Positions 12,140 to 23,619 of a stretch of DNA of 64,000 nucleotides are shown here, piece after piece. The notes under the pieces are model-generated. The model saw only the letters and a list, made by a program, of their open reading frames with translations, made no database searches and had not been told where the DNA came from. Position 1 is the stretch's first letter. Each line of letters opens with the position of its first letter. The stretch comes from Adenophora triphylla var. japonica. Its lineage: Eukaryota > Streptophyta > Magnoliopsida > Asterales > Campanulaceae. The position numbers and the translations under genes were made by a program. Location of the stretch: contig JAFEMH010006990.1 in NCBI GenBank assembly GCA_022495995.1, forward strand, positions 1-64,000, in the 5' to 3' direction.

Positions 12140-13970
12140 TTGGTCAAAAAGAAGAAAAATAGAGAAAGCGGAACAAAGAAATATAATTGTAAGTTTCAGT
12201 TGAACGCTAAACAAGTCACTATTGATGGTCAATGGAAATTAAAAGTGGTATGTGCGTTCACAAACATCCGATTTGTCAATCTATGTTGGGTCACTCATAT
12301 GTTGGTAGATTATAGAAACAAGAGGATGAGTATGTGATAGAAATGTCACATGCGAATAGCCAGCCAAAAGATATTTTATATGACTTAAAAGAGAAATTTC
12401 TGGAAAACAAATCCTTAATACATACTATTTATAATGCGTGCATTAAGAGCAGGGAAACTGAGCATGCGGGTCATTTGCAAATCCAACAACTCACGATTAA
12501 ATTGAATGATCATGGTTATCACTTCGAATGTCGGCAATGCGAGCATATAAACGTCATTAAGGAGATATTCTTTGCTCATCCGAAAAGCATTGAATTGATG
12601 AAAGCATTTCCATACGCCTTATTCATGGATTACACTTACAAGACAAATAGGTACAACTTACCTTTGCTTGAGATTGTGGGCGTGACGTCAACAAAAATGA
12701 CCTTCTTAATTGCTGTTGTATACTTAGAGGCTGAGAAAGAAGCAAACTACATGTGGGCATGTGAAGTGTTGAAATCTCTGATGCATGAATCATGTCTTTC
12801 TAATGTTATTTTGACCAATAGGGAACTTGCTTTGATAAATGCAATTCGTGAGACGTTCCCAACAACAACTCATTTGCTCTGTCGATGGAATATCAACAGA
12901 AATATTCTAGCAAAATGCAAGAAAATGTTTGATACGCAAGAAATTTGGGAGGTGCTTATTCTTCATTGGAACGTAATGGTCAAAGCTGATACAGAGGCAT
13001 CGTTTAATGACTTTTTACGACGATTATCAGAAGATTTCAGTCATATCCCAATGCGATCAATTAGGTCATGAATCAATAGATTGTGCCATACAAAGAATGA
13101 TTTGTCTCATGTTGGACAAATAAAGTTATTCACTTTGACAAATTGACTACAAACAGGTATATCAGGCAAACTTTATTTTTGATGTTTCATATGTTTTGTT
13201 AATTATATGCTAATAAAATACGTAACTTATGTTAGGGTGGAGAGTCAACACGCCTTGTTGAAAAAACAACTCGAATCGAGCCAGGGAGCATTTGAAACAT
13301 GTTGGAAACAAATTCATAAACTCATTGAATGTTCTCATATTGCAATTATTACCTCATTTGAGAAAAGCAGGACTGTGGTATAACAAAAATTCAAGTCATC
13401 GCTATGGTGTGAGGTTAGAGGTATGGTGTCTATAAGTGCATTAGATTTGATTTTTAACTCATTGGATTCTCTATATGATGGTAGCCGAGACCCATTGTTG
13501 TGTGGGTGTGGTGTGAGATCGGCACTCAAACTCCCTTGTCCACTGAACTTGCACAATTTATGTGATTCAACTCGCCCATTCCGCTTGATAAAGTTCATGC
13601 ATTTTGGTGTAAGCTAGATACCCTACCGATAATAAGCTATGATGATGATATTGAAGAAGAGATTCGTAATTGATACAAAGAGTGTTGTAATACTCTAGAT
13701 TTAAGATTTGAGACAGCACCACGAAATGGAAATAATTTGATTGTTCGTAATTTGACCTAGATTTTTCATCCTGAAACAATAATGGCCAATGAACTTGAAG
13801 TAAAAAACCATAATAAGGGTCATCCTAAAGCGACAAATGCTAAGTACCACAAATCCACTAATCGTGATCCTAGCGCATTTGAGTACGTGGAGGCCATACC
13901 CGACCAAGTTTTATTCGACCCCGATACAAATCAATATTCTCCGATGTTATCTGCAAAAGGCAAGTTGTAG
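12140..13970 (+). pseudogene. MULE transposase, inactive
   Basis: Pieces in order: a short FAR1-like N-terminal part (12140-12337), the DDE core (12334-13071) and a C-terminal part (about 13236-13970) with several stops. The core shows FMDYTYKTNRYNLPLLEIVG (first Asp kept), then ILTNRELALINA, where family members have Asp at the position that is Asn here, then HLLCRWNINRN. The third acidic residue is kept in VESQHALLKK (from about 13236). A Cys-containing SWIM-like part (LCGCGV) follows near 13500. Normal family length is about 600-750 residues. The D-to-N change, frameshifts and stops mean no activity. A host FAR1 gene is unlikely because of the OTU part that follows. Confidence 0.85.
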
Positions 13971-13975
13971 GTAAC
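13971..13975 (+). repeat. Target-site duplication GTAAC of element E (left)
   Basis: GTAAC directly before the 5' LTR; the same five bases follow the 3' LTR at 21868-21872. Confidence 0.95.
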
Positions 13976-15011
13976 TGTAGACACCCCATTCTGAACCCAT
14001 AATTACATGATTACAAAACTCTTCATCTCGCTTTTATGTTTTGATTAAAGCATATCAGTTTCGTCATGTTTCATTAAGTTTATAACTAACCTCGTTAGTT
14101 TTGGACCTAACTGACTAACGGAATAACTGAAGAGGACAAAATGGTCAACAGACTAGCTGTCCCGCGCGGGACATACGTGTCTCGTGCGAGACAACCCCTC
14201 TGCAGGATGTGCAAAATCACTTTCCTTCTCCATTTTAAACTCTTTTCTTGATAAATATCATCCAATCCGGGTATCCAATTATGAGAGGGTTATGGAAGCT
14301 TCCTTGGGAGGAGTCCCAATCCACTTGAGTCTCCTAATCTTAGTGACCAAGTCATTCATCCACCTCTTAAAGACCTATAAATACTTGATGACTTTCAGTA
14401 TTTCAGAGGTCCCCGATCCCCGATCGAAAACACATAACACACACATTTTGTGGGTTTCTCTTCCTAAAAGATTCCTAAAAAATCACCCCTAAATCACCTA
14501 ATGTTTGTTTATCAACCTTGTTGATCAACAAACATCAAAGTCCGAATCAAGGATTGAGGCGAAGCTCTGTCCGCATCAAGATTCGAATCTAGGATTGAGT
14601 CGAAACTCTGTCCGAATCTTTTCTCAAAAAGGTAATCATCCTTTAACTTTCGTTTCTCTTCTTAATCCCTCTATTGATTTTTAGAGTAGTGTAACCCCAT
14701 CAAAAGGATTAGTCTAGAGCCCCTTCAATTCATGGAGGCGATCTCGAAGCATACAATCCGACATTCCTAATTAATAAATTAATTAGGATTTATTTGTTTC
14801 TTCTTATTATTCATAGATTGATTAGATTAATAACACCCAAATAGCAATACCAATCTTCAGATTGGGTGGAATGGATTCTCCTTGACCTACCCATTCCATA
14901 ACTTAACCCCCAAACCCTTGAATCACTTGAAAAAAATTGTTTTTCTTATTGTTTTTCATCAATAAATAATAAGTGGCGACTCCCAGATGTTAAAAATTCA
15001 CCATCGCTACA
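13976..15011 (+). mobile_element. Element E 5' LTR
   Basis: Starts TGTAGACACCCC, ends TCGCTACA, 1036 bp. Holds two palindromes (14159-14192), CTGCAG (14200-14205), TATAAATA (14376-14383) and an internal PBS-like core TGGCGACTCC (14974-14983), 39 bp before the true PBS. Confidence 0.95.
14159..14205 (+). promoter_or_regulatory. Palindrome pair and CTGCAG in E LTR
   Basis: GTCCCGCGCGGGAC (14159-14172) is a perfect palindrome. GTCTCGTGCGAGAC (14179-14192) has one central mismatch. CTGCAG follows at 14200. A second pair is in the internal region (15973-16006), with TGCAG at 16015. The 3' LTR copy is at 21010-21056. Confidence 0.6.
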
Positions 15012-15012
15012 G

Positions 15013-15030
15013 TGGCGACTCCGCTAGGGA
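15013..15030 (+). other. Primer-binding site of E
   Basis: TGGCGACTCCGCTAGGGA starts two bases after the LTR end. Its complement ends in CCA as a tRNA 3' end should. Tat/Ogre elements are reported to use an arginine tRNA; the tRNA identity was not verified here. Confidence 0.85.
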
Positions 15031-15264
15031 TTAATTAATTAAGAGGGTTAGACTTGCGTTATAATTGGGTGTTATTAATCTTTTCAATTTTCTGTTTGCT
15101 TGTATTAATTTCTATTTTGCAGGGTAGAATACTTAATTTATATTTGAACTGTATACTTGCATAAGATTGGGTTATTTTAATTTTTTACTGGTCATTGATT
15201 GACTCGGGCTTTGTAAGTAATTAATTTAATTCTCTCTCTCTCTCTCCCTCTCTACTTTTTATGT

Positions 15265-15312
15265 CGAACTACGACGACCTGAGTCTTCCTGAATTGGGAG
15301 AAACGTAGGAAA
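15265..15312 (+). other. Nested-hairpin motif (CTACG/CGTAG type), copy in E leader
   Basis: CGAACTACG pairs with CGTAGG; inner stem TCTTCC and GGGAGA around 'tgaatt'. Here the motif is in the leader between PBS and gag, whereas in other families it is downstream of coding. Confidence 0.6.
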
Positions 15313-16235
15313 CTATTTGATGCGGCCATTATCTGTTTTATTTTGTTCCAAAAAAATCTCTATTTTATCTATCACCTAGATGGACTCTCACACACGCGCA
15401 CTCATGCTATATCTGTCATTGCACTACATACCCCGATTAACCCGCCACACTAAGGACGGATGACGGTAACCACCTAGTCGCCGGTCTCTCCGAAGTTGGA
15501 TCATCCCACTCCACGTATTCAATCCACCTAGATTGTCATATCGCGGGGAGCCTAGCCTTCCAGCCCTGCATCACCACATATCATGTAGATTGTCTCTTTA
15601 AGAACACTCCGTGACCGGTCGGTTTTGACTTTGTAATCTTTCTTGTGTTTGACCAAAATAAAGCTAATGTAAAATTGACTATCGAGAAAGGATTCGGAAA
15701 AGTCCCTTCGGAAAAATAAAAAGTCCCTTCGAAAATGTCCCTTCAGAATGACCCTTTCGGAAGACCCTTTAAAGAAAAAAAATCCTTCTTGAAAAATGAT
15801 ATTACATGGCTTTATTTTACAAAGAATGGTTAATTACTGAGTCCCTAGGTTTGATTCGAATTACGTATACCTGTAACATTTATCTAAGATACTAGATAGA
15901 AAACGGATCTTTGTCCATCCGACCATTAATTTAGGAAATAAAAAGAAAAAAAATCCATCTCTCCGAATGGTTGTCTCGTGCGAGACGACCTTGTCTCGCG
16001 CGAGACTTTATTTTTGCAGAATGTGTGTTTGTGATTGATAATCGATGTGCGCTTCCTTCTTGAGTCAAAACTCCGTCTCTAATAAAAATATAACTTCAAA
16101 AAAATCGCTCGTGAGGTAATTTTAAACATCATCATTTTCTCCATCTAGGATCGTTTGGGGCTAATATTTTAAAAGGCGTTTCGTTGGGATATCTCTAGTT
16201 CATCTCTAAGGTCGTCAAGCTCCCTTACCTCTCCA

Positions 16236-17500
16236 ATGGTAGCATTTCAATTTCCTTCTGACACGATGAATTCCGAAACACTCAAGAAGGAAATTGAGGA
16301 TCAAAGGACTCTATATGAAGAAATGCTACAAGCCCAAGCGGATGAAATGAAGACCCAATTAGAACTTGAAAGGAGAATCCAAGCCGGAGAAATGAAAGCC
16401 ATGGTTGATGAACTCCGAGCCATGAAACTAAAAGTGGCCGAATTAAGCTCAAAGAATAAAGAAAATAGAACCTCTTCCGATGATGAAGCATCATACACTA
16501 AGAAAGCTAAAAGCCACCGCAAGCACAAGAAAAAGGTGTACGAGTCTAGCTCATCATCTTCCTCCTCCGATGACGAAAGCCAAACTTCCAAGAAGGAAAG
16601 TAAGGAAGAAAATAGAAAGGCAAGTGAGCCCTTACCATGGCAATGATAGAAAATAAACTTGCATCCCTCGATGTGAACAAGGGAGCCTCACTTTCTATTG
16701 ACTATGACACCCTTCGTCAATCCATGTCAAAGCTTCCTAGAAAGTACAAGGCACCCGACATTGCAAAATTCAATGGTACTACTTGTCCAAAATCCCATTT
16801 GGAAACCTACTCTTGGGCCATGCTACCTATGGGCGTCTATGACAACTTACTAGTTCAATGCTTCCCTCAAACCCTTGACGGTGCCGCTAGAGATTGGTAC
16901 ATGACTCTTCCACTCTCCACAAGGTTTGATTGGCCACTCGCCAGTCGTGCCTTCCAAGAACAATTTGAGGACAACACTACCTACCACACTACTAGGAGAG
17001 ACCTTGAGCAAACTAAGAAACAACAAAATGAGTTCACAGACTTCGTCAAAAGATGGAGGACCAAACTGACTGAAATCGTTGATAGGCCAAGCCTAGACGA
17101 ACAAATTCATATCATACTTCAATGTCTCCGCGAAGAGTACCAAGAGAAGATTGTAGGAAATTAATTCCCTAGTTTCCTCGAGCTCCATAAATCGGGCATT
17201 ATAATTGATGAATTGATCTGTCTTAGAAAGAATTCAGAAAAGGAGAATTGTCCAACAAAGGGGAGCACCGGTCGTACCTATCATGATTTTGGTGAGACTA
17301 CTCTTGAGGAAATATTCGATGATCTAGTAGGCCAAGGAAAATTGAAGCTAATGGAAGACTATCATCCTAAGAAAATGAGAGAAGATAGGGACCTCGACAA
17401 ATTTTGCGATTACCATCAGTTTAGTGGTCATGACACCAACAATTGCTATAATTTGAGGGATGCCATCCAAGACTTGTATGAAGCCGGCAAGATCAACTGA
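16236..17500 (+). pseudogene. Element E gag
   Basis: Capsid-type polyprotein. N-terminal part (16236-16646): Glu/Lys/Gln coiled coil with regular heptads, then a Ser-rich acidic tract. After a frameshift near 16640 comes the retrotransposon gag domain (KFNGTTCPKSHLETY, PMGVYDNLLVQCFPQTL, GAARDWYMTLP). A TAA at 17162-17164 interrupts the same frame. The end carries a CHHC knuckle, CDYHQFSGHDTNNC, instead of the usual CCHC. About 420 residues in all. With one frameshift and one stop this copy is damaged, though it may be a recent loss. No pol follows. Confidence 0.85.
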
Positions 17501-17948
17501 AGCATCTCCACCTTGGGGCTCCGATTGTCCTCTCCCTTTTTCTTTTTTTAAAAAATATAGATTAGGTAAATTTTCTAGTATGATCTCGAAGAGTCGTTCT
17601 ATCATTCTAGTCCATCTCTATCCTCTCTAGTTTGTGTCAAGTGAACTATCGAGTCTGTTTCGAATTTCCTTATCAATAAAAGTTATCTCTTTATCCTAAA
17701 CACTTTCCCAAGAGTTGTTTTCTTTATGAGTATCGTTTGATCCATGCCGAATAGTGGACCCTGATTCCTTAAATCATCACAAAAATAGAAACTTCTAAAC
17801 AAGTTTGAAATGAAAACTATCATTAGAAGGCTTAAGGCTAAACATTACTCCTGTTGAAAGTCGAAGATCACAAAGGAAACCAAAGGAGCTGCTATCAACA
17901 TTCATCTTAAGAAGAGTGGGGCTACTCAATTCAAGGCTTTGAGAGTAT

Positions 17949-17979
<31 letters not shown>

Positions 17980-19270
17980 TCTCTCAAGCCTTCATTATCC
18001 CACAACAAAGATGGAATTTCAACAAAGGCAAGAAGGACTCTCCCATAAAGAAGAAGAGTCAAATGATACCAACGAAGAAAAGAGGATTCCTCAACATCCT
18101 CTTACAATGAAGTCTGAATGGTAACGCAAATGAAGAAGACTTTCAACATCAATCCATAAAGAAAAATGCTTAGCCTTAAGTCGTACTAATGATTGGCTTT
18201 CTTTTCAAACTCGTTAAGAAATTTTTAGATGATGCACAGGTCCATTAAAGGAAGAACGTTATTTGTTGAGTCTAAGGGCTTCCTCTTAGCCATTCTCATG
18301 CACACTCTTGAAATCCAAGCATCAAAACTGGGGCTTCCTAACCTTTCCTCCCCCAGTCAATCCCTACTTAAACTCTCAAGCATAATCAAATCTGCATTAG
18401 GGGATTTTCTCTTCGTTTCTCACTCTCATCATTTAGAGAATATACTCCCCCAAAAAGAGTCAATGCTTGGATCACCTTCCAAAAAATAGAGTCCGTCTCT
18501 CCTCAACTAAACTTAAGATCTTATCTTTCTCCTTAATGAGATTCTTCCAGCTGAGTCCCCTTCGAGTAAACATAATTTTCAAAAAAAGTGGCTCGCTAGG
18601 TTGAAAACTCGTAAAGAGCGGCCTAGGCAATAATTAGAGCACAAAAACAAAAGACGCAAAAGAGATGCCCGCTAGATTGAAAATCCGAAAGGGCGGTCTA
18701 GGCAAAAACCAGGGTGCGTCACTAAAGAAGAAAGAGAAATTTTCAAAGGGAAAAAAGGGAGGGAATCCTTCAACCTTCTTCAATTTACACAGCCTCACAA
18801 GCCTGTTCGCGAAGTCATCTACAACAAAAAGTCTTGGGGCTTAGTGTCAAGAGAAGCCTTGGAAAATGCACGCTTTGGATTAGGCAGCATAAGTTCTACA
18901 TTGCAAAAGCCATTGGAGTGGTTTAGACCTTGTTCAGTCAATGATCATCACATGAGAAGCTAGGGGCTTGACGATGAAAAATTCCTACGACAACAAAAAT
19001 TCTTAAAGTATCCTGAACCTCAGCGTTGAACATGGGTTATCTCAATGGAATCCTATTAGGCAATTGTCTCATTCGATCTTTAGATGGACCTCACGAGTTG
19101 GTCTTCTAACCAAAATCTAAATCACAAACAATTTTCAATTCTCACATAGTAGAACTCATTCTCCCCGCTGATTCTTGGAGTCGAGTGCACATTGATCGTC
19201 TTGAACTGACAAATGCTTAAGTGAATATATGTTGTTATGCAAATGCTTTCACTAATCCTCTTACAGAAAT
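17501..19270 (+). other. E 3' internal region, no gene
   Basis: Non-coding; poly-purine tracts near 17945-17980. It contains the twice-repeated box at 18578-18718, annotated separately. No pol remnants were found. Confidence 0.6.
18578..18718 (+). repeat. Twice-repeated conserved box in E
   Basis: Two copies (about 18590-18630 and 18668-18705) of 'cgctaggttgaaaa', then 'agggcggtctaggcaa'. CTAG arms and a central CC/GGG can pair. The same box occurs twice in A (45637-45811) and twice in B (33774-33941). Confidence 0.65.
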
Positions 19271-19274
19271 TAAA

Positions 19275-20455
19275 GTGCGTAAAGCACGTCAAGTGCCTAC
19301 TTTCAAGAATTAGATCAAACATGTTGAATGTTTGGATTTCGCCTACCATCAACCTTTCCATATATCAATGCATCCAATTAAGTGCGTCGAGCATCTCTTA
19401 AAGCGTCAAGCATCTTTCTCGCGTCAAGCATACATCACGTCAGGTGCCAAGCATCAAGCATATTCCAACAAAATCTCGACCTCGAATCGCCAGGATCGTC
19501 ACCATTTAGGTGTGTCAAACACCTAGGGTCAGTATGTCAAATACTCACCTCAACAAAAGGTCGGTCTTGAATTGCCAGGATCGTCACCTCAACAAAAGCT
19601 CGGTCCCTAATCGCCAGGATCTTCACCATTTAGGTGTGTCAAACACCTAGGGTCAGTATGTCAAATACTCACCTCAACAAAAGCTCGGTCTTGAATTGCC
19701 AGGATCGTCACCTCAACAAAATCTCGATCCTGAATCCCCAGGATCGTCACCATTTAGGTGTGTCAAATACCTAGGGTCAGTATGTCAAATACTCACCTCA
19801 ACAAAACCTCGGTCTTGAATCGCCAGGATCGTCACCTCAACAAAAGCTCGATCCCGAATCGCCAGGATCGTTACTAATTAGGTGTGTCAAGCATCTACAG
19901 GTAGTATGTCGAGTACTCACCAACACAAAAGCTCGATCTTGAATCGCCAGGATCGTCACCTCAACAAAAGCTCGATCTCGAATCGCCAGGATCGTCACCA
20001 ATTAGGTGTGTCAAGCATCTATAGGTAGTATGTCGAGTACTCACCAACACAAAAGCTCGGTCTTGAATCGCCAGGATCGTCACCAATTAGGTGTGTCAAG
20101 TATCTACAGATAATATGTCGAGTAATCACCAACACAAAAGCCCGGTCTTGAATCTCCAGGATCGTCACCAATTAGGTATGTCAAGCATCTACAAGTAGTA
20201 TGTCGAGTACTCACCAACAAAAAAGCCCGATCTTGAATCACCAGGATCATCACCAGCAAAAGCCCGATCTTGAATCGCCAGGATCGTCACCTCAACAAAA
20301 GCCCGATCTTGAATCACCAGGATTGTCACCTCAACAAAACCCTGGTCTTGAATCGCCAGGATCGTCACCAACAAAAGCCTGGTCTTGAATCGCCAGGATT
20401 GTCACCTCAACAAAAGCTTGGTCCCGAATCGCCAGGATCGTCACCTCACTCCAGT
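19275..20455 (+). repeat. Array of small hairpins with a GTCAA-type loop
   Basis: Begins with single hairpins (GTGC-GTAAA-GCAC at 19275, overlapping GCAC-GTCAA-GTGC at 19284; AAACAT-GTTGA-ATGTTT at 19317; TGC-GTCGA-GCA at 19383; CAC-GTCAG-GTG at 19436). It passes into longer repeats of up to about 130 bp containing TAGGTGT-GTCAA-ACACCTA (19507-19525) and AGTAT-GTCAA-ATACT (19531-19545). From about 20220 a 38-bp unit 'ctcgatcttgaatcg', 'ccaggatcgtcacc' dominates. The ORFs through this region are artefacts of the repeat. Confidence 0.8.
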
Positions 20456-20691
20456 CTCAAAAGACAAAACCATTCGAATGCAAAGGATCGGACAAGTAAA
20501 TTTTTGTTTTCTAACATCTTTCCTCACAGGTTCGGAGCCAAAAACAGGCGAATCTTCAGATAGACAGGCATATTCAAAATTGGGTCATGATTTGATTCCT
20601 CAGTATGAATTTTCCTTTTCAAAAATAAAATCTTCTCGATTTCCAAAAATGATTTTCATAATACCTAAAGCAGCCTTATAGTGTTTTGGAG

Positions 20692-20739
20692 TTGAACTAC
20701 ATTTTGGTCTGATTCTCCGATAGAGATACGTAGGCAGCC
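20692..20739 (+). other. Nested-hairpin motif, copy before E 3' LTR
   Basis: TGAACTAC pairs with GTAGG; inner stem TCTC/GAGA around 'cgata'. Confidence 0.5.
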
Positions 20740-20793
20740 GTGCGGCACGACCATCCCAGTGTTCAGAATGATGTCTTTTCTATCGACGACATG

Positions 20794-20826
20794 ACTTCTT
20801 CCATAAGTCTTGTCGCCGAGGGGCTC
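20794..20826 (+). other. Hairpin and polypurine-tract-like site of E
   Basis: ACTTCTTCCATAAGT (20794-20808) with complementary ends, then GAGGGGCTC (20818-20826) abutting the LTR. Confidence 0.7.
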
Positions 20827-21867
20827 TGTAGACACCCAATTATGAACCCATAATTACATGATTACACTACTCTTCATCTCTCTTTTGTGTTTTGATGAAA
20901 GCAGATCAGTTTCGTCATTTTTTGTTAAGTTTCTAACTAACCTCATTAATTTTGGACCTAACTGACTAACGAAATAACTGAAGAGGACAAAATGGTCAAC
21001 ATACTAGTTGTCCCGTGCAGGACTTACGTGTCTCGCGTGAGACAACCCCTCTGCAGGATGTGCAAAATCACTTTCCTTCTCCGTTTCAAACTCTTTTCTT
21101 GATAAATATCATCCAATCCAGGTATCCAATCATGAGAGGGTTCTGGAAGCTTCCTTGGGAGGAGTCCAAATCCATTTGAGTCTCCTAATCTTGGTGACCA
21201 AGTCATTCATCCACCTCTTAAATCCCTATAAATACTTGATGACTTTCAGTATTTCAGAGGTCTAAGATCCCCGATCAAAAACACATAACACACACATTTT
21301 GTGAGTTTCTCTCCCTGAAAGATTCACACAAAATCACCCCTAAATCACCTAAAGTTTGTTTATCAACCTTGTTGATCAACAAACTTCAAAGTCCGAATCA
21401 AGGATTGAGGCGAAGCTCTGTCCGCATCAAGATTCGAATCTAGGATTGAGTCGAAGCTCTGTCCGAATCTCTTCTCAAAAAGGTAACCATCCTTTAACTT
21501 TCATTTCTCTTCTCAATCCCTCTATTGATTTTTAGAGTAGTGTAACCCCATCAAAAGGATTAGCCTAGAGTCCCTTCAATTTATGGAGGCGATCTCGAAG
21601 CATACAATCCGACATTCCTAATTAATAAATTAATTTGGATATAGTTGTTTCTTCTTATTGTTCATAGATTGATTATATTAATAACACCCAATTAGCAAGA
21701 CCAATCTTCGGATTGGGCGAAATGGATGCTCCTTGACCTACCCATTCCATAACTTAACCCCCGAACCCTTGAATCTCTTGAAAATATCAAAATGGTTTTT
21801 CTTATTGTTTTCCATCAATAAATAATAAGTGGCGACTCCCATATGTTAAAAATTCACCATCGCTACA
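20827..21867 (+). mobile_element. Element E 3' LTR
   Basis: TGTAGACACCCA to TCGCTACA, 1041 bp, followed by the GTAAC duplication at 21868-21872. Same landmarks as the 5' copy, with scattered substitutions. Confidence 0.95.
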
Positions 21868-22640
21868 GTAACCTCAAAGTTATTTATATTATTCAGTTAA
21901 ATCTCATGATATGGAATTACTCATTTAAACTTAATTTGCCTTTCTTGAATTTATCTTATAGCATGTGTATCGCAAAAGTCAACATGCAATCCCATATCTT
22001 GACCAATTACTGATTTAAATGCATAGTTATATTGAGAAAACAATTGATGTGCGAGGTGATGGGAATTGTGGTTTTCGTTGTATGGCATAGATACTTGGAC
22101 GTGATTCAGATGATTGGTGGTGGGTTCGGGCAACGTTATATAAAGAGATTTATGGAAATCAAGAATTTTATGCTTAGTTATTCATGGCCGAGGATAGGAT
22201 GGAGAAAGTCCTTTTCACTCTCAACTGGTATGATGGTCCATGTGGAGAAGCACATTGGTTTAACGCTATAGAAATGGATTACGCTGTTGCAAATGCATTC
22301 AACGTTGCTTTAGTGACTTTAAGTAACACATTGTCTTTAACCTTTCTCCCTTTACGAAAATCAATACCATACAAACCAAAACTGATTTGTATTGCATATC
22401 TCAATAGTAATCATTACATTCATGCGAAGTTGAATGAAGGATGTCCATTACCACCTCTTCTGTACAAATGGTATGAAAAATGTCATGAACGTGCAACCAG
22501 ATGGCTAACCTATTATTATGAACGATTGGCAAAAGTACCCGATACATCAACACATGTAATAATATTAAATGATGTAATTCATGATAAATGTTATGATTTG
22601 TTTTATTACATTTATTTAGGTAATTTTCATTTAGGGTAAC
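21868..22640 (+). pseudogene. MULE OTU-like cysteine protease domain
   Basis: Continuation of the MULE after E. From about 22022 the frame reads an OTU core: GDGNCGFR with the Asp and the nucleophile Cys, a helix with WWWVRATLYKEI, a central WFNAIEMD segment, and the C-terminal catalytic His in NSNHYIHAKL. OTU proteases remove ubiquitin-like modifiers. The catalytic residues are kept, but two in-frame TAG stops lie after the Cys motif (about 22088 and 22174). The long open stretch 22184-22639 covers the second half. A host otubain is unlikely given the adjoining transposase. Confidence 0.8.
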
Positions 22641-22779
22641 TTTCATTCATTTAAAATTATATAATAAATTTCATAAAGTAACTTTAAATTTTACCAACTT
22701 TAAATTAACTTTCAAATTACGGGAACACATTGTTATGTCCCAACTTAAAAAACAGACAAAAAAGAAAAAAATACATTTA

Positions 22780-23290
22780 ATAAAGGTGTCAGCAGGTAGT
22801 GGTCGAACAACCTCAAGGAATTCGGTATGTACTGGCCGAATTTTTGTAGTTTAGGTAAAAAAATTAAAATTATTTTGGCCTAACATTTAGGTCCATAAAA
22901 TTGTTTTAACATTAGTTTTACAAAAAAAAAAATTCAAAAACTACCTAGGAGTTCCGGCAGATAGTGGCCGAACAGATTAAGGGTTTTCGACAGTTACTGA
23001 CCGATTATTTGGAATGGTTCGGTCAGTATCGGTCGAACATTTATAGTTTAGGTAAAATAAATTAAAATTATTTTTGCATAACATTTAGGTCCATAAAATT
23101 GTTTTAACATGAATTTTACAAGAAAAATCAAAACCTACCCCTATTAGGAGTTCCGATAAGTAGTAGCCGAAAAGATTAATGGTTTTCACCAGCTACTGAC
23201 CGATTTTTTGGATTGGTTTGGCCAGTACCAGTCGAAATTTTGTAGTTTAGGTAAAAAAAATTAAAAATATTTTGGGCTATTATTTAGGTA
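22780..23290. repeat. Dyad-rich repeats right of OTU, about 200-bp period
   Basis: Two to three decayed units, each with AATTCGG or similar and CCGAATT-like arms, 'gtagtttaggtaaa' and 'catttaggtccataaaattg'. Best dyad: AATTCGG 22819-22825 with CCGAATT 22836-22842. Related to the boxes at 11450-11815. Confidence 0.7.
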
Positions 23291-23619
23291 CATAACATTG
23301 TTTTGATCTGAGAATAATTGTTCAAACATAATAAAAACATAATCACAATACCAACATAATACAACACACAATTGGATGAGAATAATTGTGAAAAACATAA
23401 TACAAACATAATCAAATAATTCAAGTTCATATTTGTTAAAACATAATGTCTGAACACAATACAAACATAATTGTTCAACCATGAGAAGTTGTTAAAGTAT
23501 AATACAAACATAATCACAAAGACCAAATAATACAAACATAATCACAGAACTAAAAATAATTGTTCAAACATTATTTTAGTGACATAATACAAACATAGCA
23601 AATTTAATGTCATCTTCTA
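23291..23619. repeat. AT-rich simple repeat 'cataatacaaacataatc'
   Basis: Interspersed copies of 'aatacaaacataat' and 'aataattgttcaaac'. No gene; short ORFs here are low complexity. Confidence 0.5.

Larger units (their letters stand above)
13976..21867 (+). mobile_element. Element E: complete non-autonomous Tat-like gypsy element, 7892 bp, gag only
   Basis: Two LTRs in direct orientation, flanking duplication GTAAC, PBS after the 5' LTR and purine tract before the 3' LTR. The only coding sequence is gag (16236-17500). No protease, reverse transcriptase, RNase H or integrase is present. By eye the LTRs differ at roughly 5-9% of positions in their first 450 bases, so the insertion is not recent. 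Confidence 0.95.

Noticed and set aside
12140..13970. Host FAR1-type transcription factor
   Set aside because: The order transposase then OTU, dyad repeats on both sides and decay fit a MULE better than a domesticated gene.
23261..23535. Minus-strand ORFs with hydrophobic residues
   Set aside because: Products of the 'cataatacaaac' simple repeat.
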